A program made the position numbers and the translations under genes. This document shows positions 1-5,979 of a DNA stretch of 13,630 nucleotides, in pieces. Source of the stretch: Desulfocapsa sp. (GTDB taxonomy: Bacteria; Desulfobacterota; Desulfobulbia; Desulfobulbales; Desulfocapsaceae); assembly GCA_029934815.1 (NCBI GenBank), contig JAOZLM010000024.1, positions 1 to 13,630 on the forward strand. Direction: 5' to 3'. Every line of letters starts with the position of its first letter. Position 1 is the stretch's first letter. Below the pieces are notes generated by a model, which searched no databases, was not told where the DNA came from, and was given only the letters and a program-made list of their open reading frames with translations.

Positions 1-273
1 TTTATCGTTCGCAAAGAAGCCAAAGGACATGGCACAGAAAACTATATTGAAGGGCTCAGCAATATGGAACCGGGCTGCCGGGTAACACTGCTTGAAGATG
101 TGGTCACCACCGGTGGAACCTTAATTAAAGTAATCGACCGGGTTGAGTCACAAGGTTTTAAAGTAGCCCAGATCATTACCGTTGTGGAACGTCAGGAAGG
201 TGGTGTAGAAGTATTGGCCAAGGCCGGCTATAAACTCGAAGCTCTTTTCACCCGCGAGCAACTGCTCAGCTAA
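1..273 (+). CDS. pyrE: Orotate phosphoribosyltransferase, C-terminal part (5' end outside window)
   Basis: The frame is open from the first base and ends at TAA 271-273, giving the last 90 residues of a protein that is usually about 180-215 aa. PyrE joins orotate to PRPP to form orotidine 5'-monophosphate in cytosolic de novo pyrimidine synthesis. Two diagnostic elements are visible. The catalytic flexible loop RKEAKGHGT (fragment residues 4-12) carries the lysines and histidine that act on PRPP. The PRPP-binding motif EDVVTTGGT (residues 32-40) lies in the usual LLEDVVTTGGT context. The C-terminal sequence VERQEGG and the LEALFT segment also fit PyrE. The next gene starts 4 bases after the stop, so the two are probably cotranscribed. 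Other type I phosphoribosyltransferases share the PRPP motif, but the KxxKxHGT loop favours PyrE. Confidence 0.93.
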   Translation, partial: FIVRKEAKGHGTENYIEGLSNMEPGCRVTLLEDVVTTGGTLIKVIDRVESQGFKVAQIITVVERQEGGVEVLAKAGYKLEALFTREQLLS

Positions 274-277
274 AAAC

Positions 278-448
278 ATGAAGTGCAGAAAATGTTCAGA
301 AAAGCTTGAAGTTCACCGCAGTTGCTGGCGTATTCGTTTACGTTGCACCGGCTGCGGTCACGAGTATCAGATCCATGAAGTTGCGAGTGATCTTGATGCT
401 GAAACAGAAGCTATTCTCGAGAAATATACTGTGCTCATCTATGATTGA
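278..448 (+). CDS. Small dual-CXXC zinc-ribbon-like protein (56 aa)
   Basis: This is a complete 56-residue frame from ATG 278 to TGA 446-448, only 4 bases after pyrE. The protein starts MKCRKCSEKLEVHRSCWRIR and has two CXXC knuckles (C3/C6 and C23/C26, CTGC) with one extra cysteine, C16. A second half follows, with IHEVASDLDAETEAIL and an end in IYD. The two knuckles 17 residues apart suggest a single bound zinc or a redox pair. No signal peptide or membrane segment is visible. From memory it resembles a small Desulfobacterota family named 'dual CXXC motif small (seleno)protein', some of whose members carry selenocysteine; I could not confirm this. The function is unknown. The spacing suggests cotranscription with pyrE. 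No strong Shine-Dalgarno is visible, so translational coupling is likely. Confidence 0.8.
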   Translation: MKCRKCSEKLEVHRSCWRIRLRCTGCGHEYQIHEVASDLDAETEAILEKYTVLIYD

Positions 449-759
449 TTTCACCCAAATCATGAAACTGCCCTAGCCTTCCAATAATTCCGTACGTAAC
501 ACTCTCGGTTGATTTAACAGGACAAACCACTTTTTCCTAAAAAAACACCTTCGACGCCACAATAATTACCAAGCATTATCAAGTGGTTACAGAAAAGGCC
601 TAACTTTTAGTAGAAGAATAGGTATTTCTACCTATAGTAAAAAAAAACACAGATGATACAATAAAGAATCGGGAAAGGTTTACACGAAGAGTAGACAAGG
701 AATAAACACTTCCAACGAATCCTCTTTGCACTTCGCTATTGAATGAGGGAGAAGTACTG
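449..759. other. Non-coding stretch between the pyrE operon and the PilZ gene
   Basis: There is no convincing coding frame in these 311 bases. The left half could hold the end of the pyrE transcript: a short GGTT/AACC pairing near 509-532 precedes a five-T run around 533-537, but the stem is too weak to call a terminator. The right half is A-rich and carries the inverted repeat and promoter described separately. The 5' leader of the PilZ gene would be about 90 bases. Confidence 0.6.
618..662 (+). promoter_or_regulatory. Putative PilZ-gene promoter: inverted repeat plus extended -10
   Basis: A perfect 7-bp inverted repeat, ATAGGTA (618-624) and TACCTAT (629-635), is separated by TTTC. Downstream, TGATACAAT (654-662) is a good extended -10 element (TGn plus TACAAT), and there is no recognisable -35. 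If transcription starts near 669, the repeat is centred near -42, the usual place for an activator that compensates for a missing -35. Each TACCTAT half fits the NarL-type heptamer pattern TACYYMT, although the two halves face the opposite way from the classic 7-2-7 site. The regulator is unknown. This is inference from spacing only. Confidence 0.45.
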
Positions 760-1254
760 ATGCTAGGCACTCAAGAATACGGCATGAAAGTTCAAAAATC
801 ATTTGTTAAAACAAACGATACCGCTTCAATCCAATGCCCTAAGTGTGCCCTTGTCAAAAACATTTCTGTTGCCAAGTTTAAAAACACCCGCCATACTCTG
901 AAGACCCGCTGTAGTTGCAACAACACCTTTCTGGTCGCTCTAGATTTTCGAAGACATTATCGAAAGCCCACTAAAATTATCGGTGTCTATACCATTATAG
1001 GAACACCCGGAGGCGGTGGTGGACAGATGCAGGTTGATAACATTTCACGCTGTGGAGTGGGCTTCTCTGTTTCCGGACAACATCGTATGATCATTGGCCA
1101 GAAAGCCCTGTTGAATTTCAGAATTACCGATAGAAAACAGACCGAACTCACGAGAAAAGTTATTATCAGAAGGGTCAATTCCAACAAAATCGGTTGTGAA
1201 TTTGTCAATCAGAGTCAGATTGGAAAGGATCTTGGATTTTTTCTTCAGCCCTGA
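760..1254 (+). CDS. PilZ domain protein with N-terminal zinc ribbon, probable c-di-GMP receptor
   Basis: A 164-aa cytosolic protein. Residues 20-60 form a zinc-ribbon-like module, with CPKC at 26-29 and CSC at 51-53 followed by NNTF. Residues 61-160 are a PilZ domain. Both c-di-GMP signature elements are intact: RxxxR as R64-R-H-Y-R68, and (D/N)xSxxG as N94-I-S-R-C-G99. The protein therefore probably binds the second messenger, and what it acts on cannot be told. An odd run of five glycines (84-88) sits between the first PilZ strand and the NxSxxG strand. I chose ATG 760 because GAGGGAG (745-751) lies 8 bases before it. An in-frame TTG at 739 has no ribosome-binding site and would place that Shine-Dalgarno inside the gene. 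The gene is monocistronic and converges on hflX with only 12 bases between the stops. Confidence 0.85.
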   Translation: MLGTQEYGMKVQKSFVKTNDTASIQCPKCALVKNISVAKFKNTRHTLKTRCSCNNTFLVALDFRRHYRKPTKIIGVYTIIGTPGGGGGQMQVDNISRCGVGFSVSGQHRMIIGQKALLNFRITDRKQTELTRKVIIRRVNSNKIGCEFVNQSQIGKDLGFFLQP

Positions 1255-1266
1255 TTACCCCGCCCC

Positions 1267-2898
1267 TTACTGCCCAATAATTTTCCCCATCATATTTTGA
1301 GCCTTTTCCAGTAGTGGCCCCAGGGTTTTTCTTTGTAATGCACTGACAACTACTCCCTCACGTTGTGCATCAGCTAGCAATATAGCGTTATCACCAAGCA
1401 TATCCGCTTTATTAAAAACCTTTAAACAGGGTATTTGGCCAAGATCCAGCTCACGCAGCAAATCATCCACCACCTTCATTTGATCACGATAACAGGGATT
1501 AGAAAGATCTATTACATGCACCAGCAAATCTGCTTCTTCCAGTTCCTCAAGCGTTGCTTTAAATGCCTGCAAGAGATCTGCCGGAAGATTACGAATAAAG
1601 CCCACAGTATCGGTGATAACAACTTCCATATCCATTGGGAAACGAAGACGCCGACTGGTGGGGTCAAGGGTGGCAAAAAGTTTATCTTCTGCCACGATAT
1701 TACTTTGCGTAAGAGTGTTTAACAGAGTGGATTTACCGGCATTGGTATAGCCAACAAGAGAAAGGACGGGAAGATCTTTTTTTCTGCGTCTGGATCTTCT
1801 TCGGTAACGCTCTTTACTCACTTTCTTCAGTTCTTTTTTGAGCTTTGCCAAACGATCATTAATGCGTCGTTTATCAATTTCGAGCTTGGTCTCACCCGGC
1901 CCCCTGGCGCCGATGCCACCGGTTAAACGAGATAGCGCATCATCACGACTGGATAACCTTGGCAGCATATATTTCAGCTGTGCCATCTCAATCTGTAATT
2001 TCCCTTCACGGCTGAGTGCCCGGTGGGCAAAGATATCAAGAATCAGCTGTGTCCTGTCAATTACCCGCAGTTCTGTATGTTTGGTGATTGAACGGATCTG
2101 GGAAGGATTTAATTCATGGTCAAAAATCAGCAGATTGGCACCAAGCTGCAAAGCCCGGATCATAATATCGGCAAGTTTTCCTTTACCAAGGATCAGTCTT
2201 GGATTCACCTTTCGTTTTCGCTGCAGCACAGTGTCGAGCACTGCCACATCATCTGATTTGGCAAGCTCCACAAGCTCATTCATGGATTCCATGGCACGAA
2301 TCTGTGACTGGCTGGAAACACTTACAAGAATCGCTCTGTCTTCTGCTGAATCAACCTTTTCACTTCCGGCCTTTCGTACAAATTCTCCTTCAAGGGCGCG
2401 AATAAATTCTTCAAAGGAATCTTCCTGATTAGCAGGATGCACAGGCGGAAGAAATGCCCAGTTTTTCCCATCACGGGAATCGGGCAACAGATGAACAGAA
2501 TACAGTTTTTCGGGGAAACCGGAATCGTCAACTTTCAGAACAGAAAGCATATCAAGACGAAGAAAGAGAAGATCCATAAGATCTTCATCACTGATATCTT
2601 CGCCTGCAAGGTGGGTATGGACAAGACGTAAACCTTTCAAACGTCCCTGACTGCGGATATGAGAGAGGCTGGGGATCATAATACCTCTAAAATCACCAAC
2701 AATCACCGCTTCTACTTTTCCGGAACGCTGGAGCAGAATACCAATCTGGCGATTCAGCTCCCGTGAGAGGCCGCATACGGCACGAGCCATTTCAGGCCCG
2801 ATTACCTGATCTCTCCTGCCTCGTTTTCCGGCAAGACGTCCCAGCAGTTTCAGCTGATTCTTTTTGAGACCGCTGGTATTCCCGCTTACAAGTGCTAT
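1267..2898 (-). CDS. hflX: Ribosome-associated GTPase HflX
   Basis: HflX binds the 50S subunit and splits or rescues stalled ribosomes, and the OBG-HflX group is well known. Numbered from 2898 (543 aa), the N-terminal HflX domain covers about 1-375, including the conserved GGIGARGPGETKLE segment (about 327-339) and a basic helix (RYRRRSRRRKK). The G domain follows, with P-loop GYTNAGKST (383-391), DTVG (430-433) and NKAD (496-499), all intact. The first canonical start is ATG 2790 (507 aa), but it has no well-placed Shine-Dalgarno. The 36 codons upstream stay open and encode GNTSGLKKNQLKLLGRL, which matches the usual N-terminus of long HflX proteins. In that extension the only sensible initiation point is ATA 2898-2896, with GGAGAG six bases before it and a 4-nt overlap with the upstream aminotransferase stop. 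Identity is certain; the start is not. Translation is probably coupled to the upstream gene. Confidence 0.93.
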   Translation of the reverse strand: MALVSGNTSGLKKNQLKLLGRLAGKRGRRDQVIGPEMARAVCGLSRELNRQIGILLQRSGKVEAVIVGDFRGIMIPSLSHIRSQGRLKGLRLVHTHLAGEDISDEDLMDLLFLRLDMLSVLKVDDSGFPEKLYSVHLLPDSRDGKNWAFLPPVHPANQEDSFEEFIRALEGEFVRKAGSEKVDSAEDRAILVSVSSQSQIRAMESMNELVELAKSDDVAVLDTVLQRKRKVNPRLILGKGKLADIMIRALQLGANLLIFDHELNPSQIRSITKHTELRVIDRTQLILDIFAHRALSREGKLQIEMAQLKYMLPRLSSRDDALSRLTGGIGARGPGETKLEIDKRRINDRLAKLKKELKKVSKERYRRRSRRRKKDLPVLSLVGYTNAGKSTLLNTLTQSNIVAEDKLFATLDPTSRRLRFPMDMEVVITDTVGFIRNLPADLLQAFKATLEELEEADLLVHVIDLSNPCYRDQMKVVDDLLRELDLGQIPCLKVFNKADMLGDNAILLADAQREGVVVSALQRKTLGPLLEKAQNMMGKIIGQ

Positions 2899-2910
2899 TT
2901 CGAACTCTCC
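2895..2910 (-). promoter_or_regulatory. Stop-start overlap ATAG with GGAGAG ribosome-binding site (hflX initiation)
   Basis: On the minus strand the aminotransferase ends in TAG (2897-2895). The base before it makes ATAG, so ATA (2898-2896) overlaps the stop in the same way that ATGA overlaps do. GGAGAG (2909-2904 on that strand) is six bases before ATA. A TAA stop lies in the hflX frame seven codons upstream of ATA, and no ATG, GTG or TTG occurs in that frame between it and ATG 2790. This points to reinitiation at a near-cognate AUA codon, unless the sequence contains an error. Confidence 0.5.
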
Positions 2911-4205
2911 AGATACAACTTAATAGAATCAGCAATGGTCTTAAAAACCTGCCTGAATACTGTTTCATCACGCTCAAGCAAGGTTACCCGAAAGCCCTGC
3001 AACTCAGTTGCAAAAGAGGTCAGAGGCACGACACAAACTCCGGTGGAGCCAAGAAGATAATAGACAAAGCGTTTATCAACGGAGGTGCCTTCAGGCGACA
3101 CCAGCTCTTCTATCATTTCCCGTATTTCTTTGTTTTCAATAGGCAACGTCTGTTCATGGTTCAACGCACCAGCCTCAAAACAGACACTCATATAAAAAGC
3201 GCCGTTGGGGCGATTAACCAACACTCCTTTGACGTTTTCAAGGGTTTCCTGGGCTATGTTGGAAAATTTTTCATAGCGTCGAATTCGTTCTTCCAGATAG
3301 CCCTGATACTTTGGATGCTGCACAACCTGCGGATAAACAGTCTGAGGGAGTGTTGTAGAACACACCTCCACCATCTTAGCATTAAGAATAGATTGCACAT
3401 ACTTGGCAAACATTGGATCTTTATCGCCATTGTAAACCTCAATCCAGCCGCAACGGGAACCGGGCCATGGCATCTCTTTTGATACACCACGCATGGCAAT
3501 GGCCGGTACATCTCCAATCACATCAGAAAGAGGCGAGGTGGAAGTACCATTATAAACGATATGGTGATACACCTCATCGCAGACAATAAAGAGATCATAC
3601 CGCTTGGCCAGCTCTACGATGGATTTAAGAATATGAGTGGGATAAACTGCACCAGTTGGGTTATCCGGATTAATGATCAGAATTCCCGCAACCGCAGGAT
3701 TATATTTTATGGACTTTTCAAGATCATCAAGATCCGGATACCAGTGATTGTTGGGATCAAGGATATAAGTCAGTGGTTTATCACCAGCATGAGCCGCTTC
3801 TGCTGACGAGTGAGTCGTATAACTTGGCGTTGGCACGAGTACTCTGGCTGTTCGCTTCAAGAAACCAAAAATTTTGGAAATGGCATCACCAAGGCCATTA
3901 AAGAAGAGAATATCTTCAGGATCAATCTGTGCACCACCACGCTTGTTGGTTTCTGCTGCTATAAACTCACGGGTGCTGAGCACACCTCTTGTCGGACAGT
4001 AGCCGTAAGTTACATCCTGCATTACCGCATCGGAAACAATCTGCTTCATCCATGAAGGTATTTTTTCCCCCTTCATTATAGGATCACCTATGTTTTCCCA
4101 GTTGGTGCTCAAACCCAGTTTCTGTAATTTTGTGCCCACATTTACAATATTACGAATCTCGTAAGTCAATTCGCCGGCACCTATATGGACGATATCTGTC
4201 CGCAT
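2895..4205 (-). CDS. PLP-dependent class I/II aminotransferase
   Basis: A 436-aa fold-type I aminotransferase, presumably cytosolic, moving an amino group between an amino acid and a 2-oxo acid. The family hallmarks are all present: GLGDAI near 104-109 for the cofactor phosphate, NPDNPTG (179-185), CDEVYHH (209-215) with the Asp and Tyr that contact the pyridine ring, SKE (242-244) with K243 as the Schiff-base lysine, and a C-terminal FRVTLL with R406 as the likely substrate-carboxylate arginine. The unusual ending of the lysine motif, SKEMPWPGSRCGW, resembles alanine-type aminotransferases, but I cannot assign a substrate. The start ATG 4205 is preceded by AAGGGAG at 9 bases' spacing. Its stop overlaps the start of hflX, so the two form an operon in which the aminotransferase comes first. 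Confidence 0.9.
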   Translation of the reverse strand: MRTDIVHIGAGELTYEIRNIVNVGTKLQKLGLSTNWENIGDPIMKGEKIPSWMKQIVSDAVMQDVTYGYCPTRGVLSTREFIAAETNKRGGAQIDPEDILFFNGLGDAISKIFGFLKRTARVLVPTPSYTTHSSAEAAHAGDKPLTYILDPNNHWYPDLDDLEKSIKYNPAVAGILIINPDNPTGAVYPTHILKSIVELAKRYDLFIVCDEVYHHIVYNGTSTSPLSDVIGDVPAIAMRGVSKEMPWPGSRCGWIEVYNGDKDPMFAKYVQSILNAKMVEVCSTTLPQTVYPQVVQHPKYQGYLEERIRRYEKFSNIAQETLENVKGVLVNRPNGAFYMSVCFEAGALNHEQTLPIENKEIREMIEELVSPEGTSVDKRFVYYLLGSTGVCVVPLTSFATELQGFRVTLLERDETVFRQVFKTIADSIKLYLESSK

Positions 4206-4259
4206 TTCCCTATACTCCCTTATATCGTATTGTTCTGTATATTTTTAGTTGATTTACGG

Positions 4260-4319
4260 TGATTACCACAGGCATAAAACAGAGTCAACAAGTGTAGCCT
4301 GTTGTCATTCTATTGTCAT
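4260..4319 (-). promoter_or_regulatory. Candidate aminotransferase promoter with PHO-box-like direct repeat
   Basis: On the plus strand, TTGTCAT (4302-4308) and TTGTCAT (4313-4319) form a direct repeat with an 11-bp period. This is the spacing of the PhoB box (CTGTCAT, four A/T-rich bases, CTGTCAT), and each half differs from it by one base. On the minus strand, TTGACT (4288-4283) with a 17-base spacer to TAATCA (4265-4260) is a possible sigma-70 promoter for the aminotransferase, with a weak -10. The box would sit about 57 bases before the start site, but in the reverse of the usual PHO-box orientation. A 5-bp hairpin, CAACA/TGTTG (4286-4304), overlaps it and could instead be a weak end for the response-regulator transcript. 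Confidence 0.3.
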
Positions 4320-4345
4320 TTTTACTGCATGCCATCCCGTTCCAG

Positions 4346-5704
4346 CTATTCTTCATACTTTTGAAGCTTATTCTGCAATGTCTTACGGGTAATCCCAAGT
4401 CGCCTGGCAGCTTCACTCTTATTGCCATTGGTCGCTTCCAGTGTTTTTAAAATCTGCTGTTTTTCAACTTCCTGCAGCGATGTTGCCTGTGACGCAACCC
4501 CACCAGTCTCAAGTTTCTGTTTTTGGATTGAAAGTGGCAGGCTTTTTTCAGTCAAATGCTCACCACGCATAAGAATAACACCACGCTCAATGGCATTTTC
4601 AAGCTCACGCACATTGCCAGGCCACTGGTAGGAAGCAAGAAACCGCATACACTCAGGTGTTATACCTTCAACTTTTCGTCTGTTCTTTTCTGCAAATTTT
4701 TTCACAAAAAAGTCTACCAGCAGGGATATGTCATCTCCCCGGTCCCGCAAGGGTGGCACATGGACCGTCACAACATTCAGCCGGTAGTAAAGATCTTCAC
4801 GAAAATTTCCTTTCCGTACCTCTTCTTCAAGATCACGATTTGTGGCGGCGATAATTCTGGCATCGGTCTGTATAGTTTCTTCGCCACCTACTCGTTGCAA
4901 CTCCTGTTCCTGCAAGACACGCAGCATTTTCACCTGCATGGCCTGGGAGGTTTCACCAATTTCATCAAGAAAAAGTGTGCCGCCTGCTGCCTGCACAAAC
5001 TTTCCATCCCGCTCACGATCAGCTCCTGTGAAAGCTCCTTTTTCGTGACCAAAAAGTTCAGATTCAAGAAGACTCTCGGCAAGAGCTGCACAGTTCACCC
5101 GAATAAATGGCCCGTTACTACGCTCAGAATTAGTGTGTAATTCTGCTGCCACCAGTTCCTTTCCGGTACCTGATTCGCCTGTTATCAAGACTGTTGCTTC
5201 AGTTGGAGCAACATAGGATATCATTTCCAGCAACTCTGAGATAGGCGCAGAAGAACCGATAATTGAGGATGGTGCAGATACTTCAACAACAGGAGCCTTT
5301 TTTTTCTCCTGCTTTTTCTCTTCTACTTCCTTCCTGTCAACGGCTCGCTCAAGGGTTAAACGCAGACGATCAAAATCAAGGGGTTTTGTCAGATAATCAT
5401 AAGCTCCGTGTTTGATAGCCTCAACGGCTGCATCCACAGAGGAATATGCGGTCATAATAATTACAGGGAGAGCAGGATTCATGGCGTGAATTCGTGAAAA
5501 AGCCTCCATTCCATCCATCCGGGCCATACGGACATCCATAAGCACTGCGTCGTACTGAAATTTTTCAACAGCATCAACTGCTACCTTGCCATCATCGGCC
5601 TCAACACATTTCCAGCCCCAGTCTTTAAACATGGAGCAGAGCATATACCTGTGCACCTGTTCATCATCTACAACCAGAATGGTTACCTGTTTTGCACGAC
5701 TCAC
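4346..5704 (-). CDS. NtrC-family sigma-54-dependent response regulator
   Basis: A 452-aa activator that, once phosphorylated, should remodel RNA polymerase-sigma-54 by ATP hydrolysis. Receiver domain (about 7-122): acidic pair D13/D14, phospho-acceptor D57, T85 and K107, all intact. A strongly charged linker (122-137, rich in E and K) follows. AAA+ domain (about 147-385): Walker A GESGTGKE (176-183), the sigma-54 contact loop GAFTGA (223-228), Walker B LFLDE (244-248) and YYRLN (307-310, arginine-finger region). C-terminal Fis-type helix-turn-helix (about 411-447, NKSEAARRLGITRKTL). The start is GTG 5704, supported by AGGAGG six bases upstream. No kinase gene is adjacent in the same direction; the nearest is the divergent hybrid kinase. 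Its targets are unknown, and I saw no -24/-12 promoter in the intergenic gaps of this window. Confidence 0.93.
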   Translation of the reverse strand: MSRAKQVTILVVDDEQVHRYMLCSMFKDWGWKCVEADDGKVAVDAVEKFQYDAVLMDVRMARMDGMEAFSRIHAMNPALPVIIMTAYSSVDAAVEAIKHGAYDYLTKPLDFDRLRLTLERAVDRKEVEEKKQEKKKAPVVEVSAPSSIIGSSAPISELLEMISYVAPTEATVLITGESGTGKELVAAELHTNSERSNGPFIRVNCAALAESLLESELFGHEKGAFTGADRERDGKFVQAAGGTLFLDEIGETSQAMQVKMLRVLQEQELQRVGGEETIQTDARIIAATNRDLEEEVRKGNFREDLYYRLNVVTVHVPPLRDRGDDISLLVDFFVKKFAEKNRRKVEGITPECMRFLASYQWPGNVRELENAIERGVILMRGEHLTEKSLPLSIQKQKLETGGVASQATSLQEVEKQQILKTLEATNGNKSEAARRLGITRKTLQNKLQKYEE

Positions 5705-5979
5705 TAATCTCCTCCTGAGACTTCAATATTCCAAAAATGACAAGCTCATAAAAAGTAAAATAAAGCAGGACATCAATACCTTGAAGCACTTTTATATATT
5801 AAAAATATAATCACATTTTTTCCTGGATAAAAGCCAGCAAACAATATGAAATAATTTTTAATTATAGTCTATTCAACGTTTTTTGTGTAAATAATTTCCC
5901 TTCCTGCACTGAACCTGCTACGCTTTCTCCAGAAAAAAGCGCTTCCACCCTTCCTTGCCATAGTTAGTTGAAATAAAAT
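5705..5979. promoter_or_regulatory. Divergent intergenic region between response regulator and hybrid kinase
   Basis: This is 275 bases of A/T-rich sequence that must drive two divergent genes. For the kinase, TTGAAG (5781-5786) and a perfect TATAAT (5806-5811) occur on the plus strand, but the 19-base spacer is longer than ideal, and the leader would be about 160 bases. An 8-bp palindrome, AAGCGCTT (5937-5944), lies close to the kinase start. No -24/-12 sigma-54 element was found. The assignments are tentative. Confidence 0.35.

Noticed and set aside
446..448. TGA of the dual-CXXC gene read as selenocysteine
   Set aside because: Readthrough adds only about eight residues before TAG, with no cysteine-like context, and the IYD ending looks like a natural C-terminus.
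505..540. Intrinsic terminator after the pyrE operon
   Set aside because: Only a 4-bp GGTT/AACC pairing precedes the T-run, too weak to call.
739..1254. TTG 739 as start of the PilZ protein
   Set aside because: No ribosome-binding site precedes it, while GAGGGAG is correctly spaced for ATG 760 and would otherwise lie inside the gene.
1838..2428. 196-codon plus-strand open frame opposite hflX
   Set aside because: Ser-rich antisense translation of a well-recognised GTPase gene, with no ribosome-binding site or domain.
2892..3482. 196-codon plus-strand open frame opposite the aminotransferase
   Set aside because: The minus strand carries all PLP-enzyme motifs. This frame has no recognisable domain.
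4329..4346. Sigma-54 -24/-12 element on the minus strand near the end of the regulator gene
   Set aside because: The GG to GC spacing is nine rather than ten bases, and the site lies at the end of the regulator gene.
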